A DNA stretch of 6,527 bases. Source: Bacillota bacterium. GTDB lineage: Bacteria; Bacillota; Bacilli; Bacillales_B; DSM-18226. Positions 1 to 4,952 of this stretch are shown piece by piece. The notes under the pieces were generated by a model, which was given only the letters and a program-made list of their open reading frames with translations, was not told the DNA's origin and made no database searches. Each line of letters begins with the position of its first letter. Within the stretch, counting starts at the first letter, position 1. The DNA is taken from positions 1-6,527 of the forward strand of contig JAUZQA010000248.1 of the NCBI GenBank assembly GCA_030705665.1, read 5' to 3'. A program made the position numbers and the translations under genes.

Positions 1-309
1 GATTGAGTTTAACTTGGAAGAAAGCTCAATAAACCATGCTTCATCCCCCGTTGATAATGCCAAGTCTATTAGAAATAGAATTTGTTCCTTGTTTACCGCC
101 TTAGAAAGTGGCAGTTTCCTAACATTTTTACTTAAAATCGGAATTGTTTTGCCAAGCGTTTCACGATTGTCACTCATTGCAACCGTTACTTTAACAACTC
201 CATCCAGAATACTCTGTGACTCAATATAACCAATTATTAATTCCCCATCCCCTGATTTTCCCTTAATCCAATCACCTGTTTTCAAAACGGAATTACCATT
301 CGTCAACAT
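1..309 (-). CDS. IDEAL-domain protein, C-terminus cut off by the window edge
   Basis: The minus-strand frame from ATG (309-307) is open for all 103 codons to the window edge, so the 3' end is missing. The start is set by AAGGTG (317-322) with a 7-nt gap. Residues 1-70 are a mixed strand-rich region with GDWIKG near residue 12. Residues about 77-100 (LIDLALSTGDEAWFIELSSKL) match the IDEAL domain, a short helical motif found in small Bacillaceae proteins, here with the typical acidic residue, the D-x-x-W-F core and the following L-S-x-x-L. IDEAL domains are thought to mediate protein-protein contacts; no enzymatic role is known to me and I do not assign one. The gene lies 146 bp after saiR on the same strand, with a saiR-type inverted repeat (412-430) between them, so it may belong to the same stress regulon. 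The frame on the opposite strand here is a shadow. Confidence 0.8.
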   Translation of the reverse strand, partial: MLTNGNSVLKTGDWIKGKSGDGELIIGYIESQSILDGVVKVTVAMSDNRETLGKTIPILSKNVRKLPLSKAVNKEQILFLIDLALSTGDEAWFIELSSKLNSI

Positions 310-411
310 CCTTTTTCACCTTCTTAAGTTATTTTTGTATTTTATGAATGTAATCAAGAAAGTACCTTTTTTTAAGCTACAGTCATCGGGGATATATCAC
401 CTAGATAAATC

Positions 412-430
412 TGTAATATTTTTTATTACA
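412..430. promoter_or_regulatory. Candidate SaiR operator upstream of the IDEAL gene
   Basis: TGTAATATTTTTTATTACA is a perfect 7-5-7 inverted repeat. Its arms TGTAATA/TATTACA are identical to those over the saiR promoter (973-991). It sits 103 bp before the start of the IDEAL gene and 25 bp after the end of saiR. Unlike the other two copies, it has no good -35 box at the matching distance: the hexamer there reads TTCTAT on the minus strand. Either the promoter is weak or activator-dependent, or it lies elsewhere. That SaiR binds here is inferred from sequence identity alone. Confidence 0.5.
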
Positions 431-455
431 TTTTAAAAATAGAAGTCTACGGCCA

Positions 456-884
456 TCAGTCACAGCCGCTATTTTGTTCTTGATTTACAAGATCGACAAC
501 TTCTTTAATTGTATAGTTCTTTAAATATTCGCCCAAATGTTCTTCCGCACCTAAGAAAATTGTAAATAATACTCTTTTCATATTCGCGCCCACAATACAC
601 TTTTCATTTGAATCAGGACACTTAGGCTGCAAAGCACCTTCAGAGGTTATCATATATATATCCCAAAGATTAACTTCACTCAGCTCTAGAGTAAAAATAA
701 ATCCGCCGCCGGTTCCTTCTTTTGATTTTATAAATCCATGTTTTTTTAACAAGCTTAGCACTTTACGAATGCGTACTGGGTGGACACCAGCACTCTCTGA
801 GATATCATCACTTGTTGACATACGGTCCGACTGCAACGCAAGATAAGTTAAACTATGAATGGCAAGTGTAAAATCACTATTCAT
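456..884 (-). CDS. saiR: Rrf2-family transcriptional repressor, SaiR type
   Basis: A 142-residue protein. Residues 5-65 form the Rrf2 winged helix-turn-helix: the FTLAIHSLTYLAL helix, DDISESAGVHPVRIRKVLSLLKKHGFI as recognition region, then the KEGTGGGF wing typical of the family. The rest is the dimerisation helix. Start ATG at 884 is preceded by AAGGAGG six bases upstream, an excellent site. Cysteines are at 89, 96 and 141; the 89/96 pair lies in the loop where iron-sulphur Rrf2 proteins (IscR, NsrR) carry three cysteines, so a classical cluster looks unlikely and thiol redox sensing is more plausible (inference). In Bacillus anthracis, SaiR is an Rrf2 repressor encoded in the spxA2 operon that represses spxA2. 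The same neighbourhood is present here, which supports the name. Its own sigma-A promoter with an overlapping inverted repeat suggests autoregulation. A more distant Rrf2 homologue (YwnA-like) is the alternative. Confidence 0.82.
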   Translation of the reverse strand: MNSDFTLAIHSLTYLALQSDRMSTSDDISESAGVHPVRIRKVLSLLKKHGFIKSKEGTGGGFIFTLELSEVNLWDIYMITSEGALQPKCPDSNEKCIVGANMKRVLFTIFLGAEEHLGEYLKNYTIKEVVDLVNQEQNSGCD

Positions 885-972
885 GGCCTGCCTCCTTAGA
901 AATCAACACAGCTAATCACCTTTTTGCTTTACATATAGCTTCTGCATCTTTTTTTAAAATCAATCAACATAA

Positions 973-991
973 TGTAATAATAAATATTACA
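973..991. promoter_or_regulatory. Candidate SaiR operator over the saiR promoter
   Basis: TGTAATAATAAATATTACA has perfect 7-bp arms around a 5-bp centre. It overlaps the -10 box of the saiR promoter and begins 8 bp downstream of the -35 box, the same geometry as at the spx promoter. The size and symmetry suit a dimeric winged-helix regulator. The natural candidate is SaiR itself, acting as an autorepressor; this is inferred from position and from repetition of the site. Confidence 0.65.
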
Positions 992-1005
992 GTTTTTCTT
1001 GTCAA
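977..1005 (-). promoter_or_regulatory. Sigma-A promoter of saiR
   Basis: On the minus strand TTGACA (1005-1000, perfect -35) is followed by a 17-bp spacer and TATTAT (982-977, five of six in the -10). Transcription should start near 970, giving a leader of about 86 nt before saiR. The promoter lies inside the spx-saiR cluster, so saiR can be expressed both by read-through from spx and on its own. The inverted repeat 973-991 covers the -10 box and part of the spacer, an ideal place for a repressor. Confidence 0.8.
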
Positions 1006-1034
1006 GTATCTAATTAGAAGTGTTGTATCAACCC

Positions 1035-1160
1035 TTAACCATGAATAAGGAATTCCAAGGGGGCCTGTAAAGCTTTACGAATCACGTTCTCTTCCTTAAA
1101 GGTGCGTAAACAAATTTGCGTGTTTTGAAATTTTTGTATAAGTAAGTTTAAAAATCCCAT
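1035..1160 (-). CDS. Possible 41-residue ORF overlapping the BA3454-type gene
   Basis: An ATG (1160-1158) inside the last codons of the upstream small gene opens a 41-residue frame ending in TAA at 1037-1035, overlapping that gene by 13 bp. The product begins MGFLNLLIQKFQ and ends in EFLIHG; it is slightly basic and partly hydrophobic, with no motif I recognise. No clear Shine-Dalgarno precedes it, so it would need translational coupling to the upstream gene. It ends 30 bp before the saiR -35 box, filling most of the gap. It may equally be a chance frame. Confidence 0.25.
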   Translation of the reverse strand: MGFLNLLIQKFQNTQICLRTFKEENVIRKALQAPLEFLIHG

Positions 1161-1282
1161 TGTTTTTTAACTTGTACTTCTGCTAACTGTTTAATTTTTT
1201 CCCATGTCATTTCTTTATTTACAATGACATTGGTTTGATAATTTTTATCTTTATAATTAACTGTAACGAATACTTCAATCAT
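1148..1282 (-). CDS. BA3454-family small stress-response protein
   Basis: A 44-residue protein, MIEVFVTVNYKDKNYQTNVI then an amphipathic helix (MTWEKIKQLAEVQVKKQW). Start ATG at 1282-1280 follows a strong AGGAGG with a 9-base gap. The layout of two beta strands (residues 3-9, 14-21) followed by a charged helix and a final QW is what I recall of the small Bacillus proteins named after B. anthracis BA3454; no biochemical role is known to me. It lies 27 bp downstream of the spx stop codon on the same strand, so the two are almost certainly cotranscribed and controlled by the spx promoter. The family identity is from memory and cannot be checked here; the gene itself is well supported by its ribosome binding site and position. 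Confidence 0.75.
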   Translation of the reverse strand: MIEVFVTVNYKDKNYQTNVIVNKEMTWEKIKQLAEVQVKKQWDF

Positions 1283-1309
1283 CACTTTCTTCCTCCTTCC
1301 GAAATAATA

Positions 1310-1705
1310 TTAATTGGCCACTTTTTGCCATTCGACATTCGAAAATATGCGAAGTCTACGAGGCAAAAAACTGCGGATCTCTTCCTCGTTATATCCAACT
1401 TGTAATCTTTTTTCGTCTTGGATAATTGGCCGGTGCAACATTTGAGGGTACTTGATTATTAATTTATAAAATTCATTAAGCGGAAGAGATTCAATATTTA
1501 CATTTAATTCCTGAAATGTTTTTGATTTAGTTGAAACAATGTCATTAGTCCCCTCTTCAGTCAAGCGAAGAATTGATTTAATCTCATCGACTGTAAGGGG
1601 ATTGGATAATATGTTTCTTTCAATATACTCAATATGATGTTCTTCAAGCCAAGCTTTTGCTTTACGGCAAGAAGTACAACTTGGTGTCATATACAGATTA
1701 ACCAT
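1310..1705 (-). CDS. spx: Redox-responsive global regulator Spx (SpxA2-type paralogue)
   Basis: A 131-residue ArsC-like protein, the same length as Bacillus subtilis Spx and aligned to it almost throughout. Spx binds the alpha C-terminal domain of RNA polymerase and redirects transcription during thiol-oxidative stress. Visible hallmarks are the redox pair C10-T-S-C13, G52 in EEGTND (needed for polymerase contact in B. subtilis), R47, R92 in HRPII and the block [17 protein letters not shown]. The C-terminus is VAN where B. subtilis has LAN, the end recognised for ClpXP turnover. ATG at 1705 is chosen: AAGGAG lies 11 bases before it, whereas the longer GTG frame (1717) would start one base after that site and add four residues foreign to the family. 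Linkage to an Rrf2 repressor gene points to SpxA2 rather than the housekeeping SpxA1. Confidence 0.93.
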   Translation of the reverse strand: MVNLYMTPSCTSCRKAKAWLEEHHIEYIERNILSNPLTVDEIKSILRLTEEGTNDIVSTKSKTFQELNVNIESLPLNEFYKLIIKYPQMLHRPIIQDEKRLQVGYNEEEIRSFLPRRLRIFSNVEWQKVAN

Positions 1706-1753
1706 ACTTATACACACTCCTTCACATTATCCAGCTCATTTCCTACTGGCTAT

Positions 1754-1776
1754 ACTGTAAATTTAAACATTACAGT
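1754..1776. promoter_or_regulatory. Candidate SaiR operator over the spx promoter
   Basis: The perfect arms ACTGTAA (1754-1760) and TTACAGT (1770-1776) are separated by nine bases. The core TGTAA-N9-TTACA has exactly the spacing of the repeats at 973-991 and 412-430. The core begins 8 bp downstream of the -35 box and covers the -10 box, as at saiR. In B. anthracis, SaiR repression of spxA2 depends on two cis-elements, one of them a dyad; this site is a plausible counterpart. Confidence 0.65.
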
Positions 1777-1788
1777 TAGTGGAGTCAA
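1760..1788 (-). promoter_or_regulatory. Sigma-A promoter of the spx operon
   Basis: On the minus strand TTGACT (1788-1783, five of six) is followed by a 17-bp spacer and TAAATT (1765-1760, four of six). The weaker -10 box is embedded in an inverted repeat, consistent with a promoter held down by a repressor. It lies about 55 bp upstream of the spx start and should drive spx and the small gene after it, possibly reading on into saiR. Confidence 0.65.
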
Positions 1789-1799
1789 CTGTAAATTTA
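1788..1799. repeat. Second copy of ACTGTAAATTTA next to the spx -35 box
   Basis: ACTGTAAATTTA occurs at 1754-1765, in the operator, and again at 1788-1799, directly abutting the -35 hexamer. The copies are offset by 34 bp, close to three helical turns, so they lie on the same DNA face. The second copy has only a degenerate partner arm (TTAGG in place of TTACA at the same N9 spacing). It may be an auxiliary half-site for the same regulator. Confidence 0.45.
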
Positions 1800-1881
1800 T
1801 GGATTAGGTATCAGAACGCATTAGAGTTTGTAACTTTTAAAAATTACTGTACTTAAACTAGCCTCTTGAATGAGATATTGG

Positions 1882-1911
1882 ATAATAATGAAAGAGTTGG
1901 AAAACATAATT
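1882..1911 (+). promoter_or_regulatory. Possible sigma-G-like promoter of the stand-alone gerC gene
   Basis: ATAATA (1882-1887), a 17-bp spacer and CATAATT (1905-1911) partly match the forespore sigma-G pattern (a TGAATA-like -35 and CATACTA-like -10). Germinant receptor genes are normally transcribed by sigma-G in the forespore, so a site here is expected. The match is imperfect, and the A+T-rich background makes such matches common. Confidence 0.3.
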
Positions 1912-1951
1912 AAATAGTAAGTTTGATCCTGAAGAAGGAGAAGTGACGTTA

Positions 1952-3043
1952 ATGAATGAAAAAGGAAAAAATAAAATCCTTTTCCTCGTAGAAGTGTTCA
2001 TTCTTGTTCTATTATCAGGGTGTGGTAATGACCGAATTATCGATAAAATTCAAATCATTGATACACTAGCTTATGATAAGAAAGGAGACAAAATCGAAGG
2101 AATGGTGATCTATCCTCTCTTCACGGAAAAAGGGAAAACCGTATTAAAAGATTTTAAAACCGTTTCCGGTACGTTTGAGGACATCCTTCCAAGATTGGAT
2201 ACAAAAGCCGCTTACCCGATCGGAATAGGAAAATTGGACATGGTTTTGTTTGGTAAAGAGTTTGCAAAAAGAGGAGTCGCTGAAGCTTTAATAAGTCTCA
2301 GTAAAGACCCGACTGCTGGGAGTCGTATGCAGATCGCTATAGCCGATCCTTCGGCTGAAGAGATTTTAACGTCAAGTGAAAAAGTCCAGCTTCCATTTCA
2401 TATAAGTGAAAAAATCAATCACAATATCGAAAAAGGAAATCTACCCAAAATGAACCTGCATGTATTTTTAAGCGATTTTTATACGGAAGGAAAGGACGCA
2501 TACTTACCTTATATCATCATTGAAAAAGGTCAATTGAAGATTAACGGTTTAGCTTTGTTAAGACATGGGCAGTATGTCCATAAAATTAATATGAGACAGG
2601 CTTTTATTTTAAAAATGCTGTTGCAGCAACATTTCGGAAACGGAAACTATAAAGCCAAAATAAAAGTTAATAATCAAGAGATTAGCTTATTGTTGAGAAA
2701 TCTTGCTTCCAAAACAACCTACACCGTTGAAACCAACAAGCCTATTCCTCGTATCCTAATTGATTTAACGCTTAATGCTCAGGTTAGATATGAACCGCAA
2801 TCATCAATAATATCTGAAAAGAATAACTATACAGAAAAGTTATTACAAAACTATTTTAATGATGAAGTGTCGGACTTAGTTTCATTGTTTCAAAAGTACA
2901 GCGTAGACCCGATTGGGCTTGGGGATAAGGTAAGAGCTCACTCCAGGAATTGGGACTATCAAAAATTTAGGCAAAATTATCCTAAACTCAAACCAACAGT
3001 ACATACACATGTCCATATTGTAAACTCTGGAATTGTACAGTAA
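1952..3043 (+). CDS. Ger(x)C-family spore germination lipoprotein (germinant receptor C subunit)
   Basis: A 363-residue protein with a lipoprotein signal: basic start (MNEKGKNK), hydrophobic stretch and lipobox LLSGC with the lipidated Cys at about 24. The mature part has the Ger(x)C layout: an N-terminal domain (IIDTLAYDKKGDKIEGMVIYP, then the DILPRLDTKAAYPIGIGKLDMVLFG block, near residues 78-101) and a C-terminal domain from about residue 190 to the end, closing with DPIGLGDKVRAHS and HVHIVNSGIV as in GerAC/GerKC. C subunits sit on the outer face of the spore inner membrane and are needed for receptor function. ATG 1952 is chosen because GAAGGAG (1934-1940) lies 11 bases upstream; the GTG at 1943 is only 2 bases from it. 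The length is close to GerAC (about 370). The gene stands alone, separated from the A gene by 379 bp, and is a paralogue of the broken C gene at 4949-5633. A glutamate inside the signal hydrophobic core is unusual. Confidence 0.9.
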   Translation: MNEKGKNKILFLVEVFILVLLSGCGNDRIIDKIQIIDTLAYDKKGDKIEGMVIYPLFTEKGKTVLKDFKTVSGTFEDILPRLDTKAAYPIGIGKLDMVLFGKEFAKRGVAEALISLSKDPTAGSRMQIAIADPSAEEILTSSEKVQLPFHISEKINHNIEKGNLPKMNLHVFLSDFYTEGKDAYLPYIIIEKGQLKINGLALLRHGQYVHKINMRQAFILKMLLQQHFGNGNYKAKIKVNNQEISLLLRNLASKTTYTVETNKPIPRILIDLTLNAQVRYEPQSSIISEKNNYTEKLLQNYFNDEVSDLVSLFQKYSVDPIGLGDKVRAHSRNWDYQKFRQNYPKLKPTVHTHVHIVNSGIVQ

Positions 3044-3103
3044 TTTAGAGTGCGAGACATTTAATATAATGTTAAAGCGTTGTAACATAGTGTGAATCCT
3101 TGA

Positions 3104-3256
3104 TCAGCTAAACTCCAATAGTTGAATAAGAAAAAAGCCTTGCTCCATATTGAAGCAAACGGCAAGATAAATCCCGATAATAGTAATCAAGGACCCCCAA
3201 CGAACGCCTTTCTTAAGTAACCGTACCAATCTAGTTTTAGTCCAAATAGATGCCCA
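3104..3256 (-). pseudogene. Hydrophobic minus-strand frame without a good start, probable gene relic
   Basis: A 50-codon frame on the minus strand runs from just after a TAG to TGA (3106-3104). It reads like a membrane protein segment: basic residues (RLVRLLKKGVRW) followed by a transmembrane-like stretch (GSLITIIGIYLAVCF) and a second hydrophobic run (GFFLIQLL). The only usable start is a TTG at 3229 with no Shine-Dalgarno. The order of basic then hydrophobic residues looks more like real coding than chance, so I read it as the remains of a lost small membrane protein gene. I do not recognise the family. A terminator-like hairpin lies inside it. Confidence 0.25.
3131..3163 (-). terminator. 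Intrinsic terminator-like hairpin on the minus strand
   Basis: Read on the minus strand: GCC, a 2-nt bulge (GT), TTGCT, a 9-nt loop, AGCAA, GGC, then six T residues. This gives an eight-base-pair stem with one bulge directly followed by a U tract. No intact minus-strand gene lies upstream of it, so it may be left from a lost gene or end an uncharacterised antisense transcript. The plus-strand reading lacks a U tract, so it would not end the gerC message. Confidence 0.45.
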
Positions 3257-3322
3257 CTATCATGAATACATTATGAAGTAATTTTCCTATTCCCAAAGCT
3301 TAAATTGGGATATTCATGATAG
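3257..3322. repeat. 66-bp inverted repeat with 12-bp arms and an inner hairpin
   Basis: CTATCATGAATA (3257-3268) and TATTCATGATAG (3311-3322) are perfect reverse complements. Next to the right arm lies a second hairpin, TCCCAA and TTGGGA with an 8-bp loop containing AAGCTT. Outside the arms, GCCC and GGC extend the pairing if one base is bulged. There is no adjoining U tract, so it is not an ordinary terminator. It lies 100 bp before the gerA start. It could be a small mobile repeat, a regulatory dyad or a structured leader; nothing in the sequence decides. Confidence 0.6.
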
Positions 3323-3422
3323 GGCTGGAAATAATAAGGTGGTTAAAAAAAAATCCCTGAATTTAAAAGAAAATATAATGCAACAGAATGATTGTAGGGA
3401 ATGCTGAGTGTGAGGTGTTTGG

Positions 3423-4952
3423 ATGTTCTTCAAACAAAAGCTTTTAAGGAATAAAAATGAGAAAAAGAAAAGAATTTCTCAAAATATCGAGCAATTATTT
3501 ACGAAAGCTAGTAAATCAAATGATTTCGGTCAGTTTTCACTTATGAATAAAAAAGGACATTTCATCCTTTCTTACTATAATACCTTAATTGATCGCAAAC
3601 TGCTTCAGCGCAGAGTCTTGCCTATTTTTCAGGAACCATCTTTTAATATCAGTCATATTAAGAAAATTGAGGATATTAAGCTACTAATCCCAATTGAGGA
3701 TGTTTTGGTTACTGAAGACATTGAGATAATCGAATCAAAACTGCTTAAAGGCTATGCGATTCTGCAAATTAAAGAAAATGATCAAAAGGTTGCGTTAATT
3801 AATTTATCTAACGAAAAAGTCGGTCTTCGTGAGCAAAATAATGTAGAAAATGAGTTCAGTGTGGTAGGCCCGCAAATCGGTTTTGTTGAAAACGTAAATA
3901 TTAATATCCATTTATTAAGACAGCAGATTAATACACCTGATTTAATTACGGAAGAAATCAACATAGGGTCTATGTCCCAAACCAAAGTCATCGTGGCTTA
4001 TATTGAGGGGGTTACTAATAAAAAGTACATTGAAACCATGACCCAACGCTTAAAGAAGATTGATTTTGATGTCGTTTTTGATTCTTCTCAATTACATCAA
4101 ATGATTTCTGATAATGGTTTTACGCCGTTTCCCCTTCTGTTATCAACCGAACGAATAGACCGGACAGTTTTTAGTTTAATTAGGGGACAGGTAGCTGTGT
4201 TTAGTAATGGATCAGGATATGCGATTATTGGACCCGCTACATTGTCGGATTTTTTTATTTCTCCAGAAGATTACTACTTACCGTGGGTGCTTGGCTCCTT
4301 CTTCCGTTTGATAAGAATATTTAGTGTTCTATTTTCTATATTCTCCGCTTCTATCTATATAGCGGTTTTAACGTATCATTATGAAATGATTCCTAAAGTT
4401 TTACTTGGCCCGCTTAGTTTCTCTCGGCATAACGTTCCGTTTCCACCGGTTTTGGAAGTGCTTTTTTTAGAGTTTACAATTGAATTACTGCGTGAAGCAG
4501 GAGCACGTTTACCAACCAAAGTAGGACAAACTCTCGGTATCGTGGGTGGTATTGTTATCGGTCAAGCATCAGTAGAGGCTGCGTTTACAAGCAACGTATT
4601 GTTGATCATTGTGGCTCTATCGGCTTTAGCTTCGTTTACAACACCCATCTATCAGATGTCTAACACGATTCGTTTCCTACGATTTCCTTTAATTATTATT
4701 TCCTCGATCTGGGGGGGATTTGGTATCGTACTAGGTTTATGCTTTTTAATCGTGCATCTTACTCATTTAGAATCCTTAGAATCGCCTTATACCGTTCCGT
4801 TATATCCACTAAGACCTGGTGATTTAAATGATAGCTTAATACGTGCGTCATATAGTATAACAACTAAAAGACCAGGCTTCTTGCGTCCTAACTCTCTTTG
4901 GAGATATAATCCTAGCCGCCCAGACAAAAAAGGAAGTGAGTTTGATGAATGA
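3423..4952 (+). CDS. GerA-family spore germination receptor, A subunit
   Basis: A 509-residue protein, normal length for a germinant receptor A subunit, which spans the spore inner membrane and forms the receptor with the B and C proteins. Residues 1-285 are the cytosolic N-terminal domain, with a lysine-rich start and the family block around 135-170 (GLREQ...VGPQIGFVE..N..LLRQQI). Membrane segments lie at about 290-320, 345-356 (possibly re-entrant), 370-408 and 420-446. The most conserved family stretch is intact: VPFPPVLEVLFLEFTIELLREAGARLPTKVGQTLGIVGGIVIGQASVEA (338-386). The C-terminal 60 residues are a hydrophilic tail with PYTVPLYPLRPGDLNDSLIR. ATG 3423 follows GAGGTG at a 5-base gap. 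The gene ends in ATGA, overlapping the start of the broken C gene. In the 135-156 block the usual RGPxEGF reads VGPQIGF, losing a commonly conserved Arg and Glu. It is otherwise open and undamaged. Confidence 0.95.
   Translation: MFFKQKLLRNKNEKKKRISQNIEQLFTKASKSNDFGQFSLMNKKGHFILSYYNTLIDRKLLQRRVLPIFQEPSFNISHIKKIEDIKLLIPIEDVLVTEDIEIIESKLLKGYAILQIKENDQKVALINLSNEKVGLREQNNVENEFSVVGPQIGFVENVNINIHLLRQQINTPDLITEEINIGSMSQTKVIVAYIEGVTNKKYIETMTQRLKKIDFDVVFDSSQLHQMISDNGFTPFPLLLSTERIDRTVFSLIRGQVAVFSNGSGYAIIGPATLSDFFISPEDYYLPWVLGSFFRLIRIFSVLFSIFSASIYIAVLTYHYEMIPKVLLGPLSFSRHNVPFPPVLEVLFLEFTIELLREAGARLPTKVGQTLGIVGGIVIGQASVEAAFTSNVLLIIVALSALASFTTPIYQMSNTIRFLRFPLIIISSIWGGFGIVLGLCFLIVHLTHLESLESPYTVPLYPLRPGDLNDSLIRASYSITTKRPGFLRPNSLWRYNPSRPDKKGSEFDE

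Larger units (their letters stand above)
3044..3422. other. Intergenic region between gerC and gerA
   Basis: A 379-bp stretch without an intact gene. It contains only a weak A+T-rich hairpin after gerC (ACATT/AATGT around 3057-3072), the minus-strand terminator and relic frame (3104-3256), the inverted repeat (3257-3322) and the gerA leader. In the leader, TGAATT (3358-3363) with CAACAGA 17 bp downstream is a poor match to a sigma-G promoter. GAGGTG (3412-3417) ends five bases before the gerA ATG and is the likely ribosome binding site. No convincing terminator for gerC is visible, so read-through into gerA is possible. Confidence 0.5.

Noticed and set aside
14..229. 71-codon plus-strand frame
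   Set aside because: It lies opposite the IDEAL-domain gene, which has a good ribosome binding site and a recognisable domain; this frame has neither.
436..475. Hairpin CGGC/GCCG after saiR as a terminator
   Set aside because: Only a four-base-pair stem with an 11-base loop, followed at a distance by a short T run; too weak to claim.
1067..1078. Palindrome GTAAAGCTTTAC as a regulatory site or terminator
   Set aside because: A 12-bp perfect palindrome without a loop or U tract, and without a second copy nearby; it also lacks the TGTAA-N9-TTACA spacing of the other dyads.
1706..1717. GTG start four codons upstream for Spx
   Set aside because: It is one base from the Shine-Dalgarno and adds residues not found in the family; ATG 1705 gives the standard 131-residue Spx.
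1829..1848. Further SaiR-like dyad TGTAA-N10-TTACT upstream of spx
   Set aside because: The spacing is off by one base and one arm is imperfect; likely chance in A+T-rich DNA.
2882..3088. 68-codon minus-strand frame
   Set aside because: Shadow of the conserved C-terminal domain of the intact gerC gene, with no ribosome binding site.
3782..3991. 69-codon minus-strand frame
   Set aside because: Shadow inside the intact gerA coding sequence.
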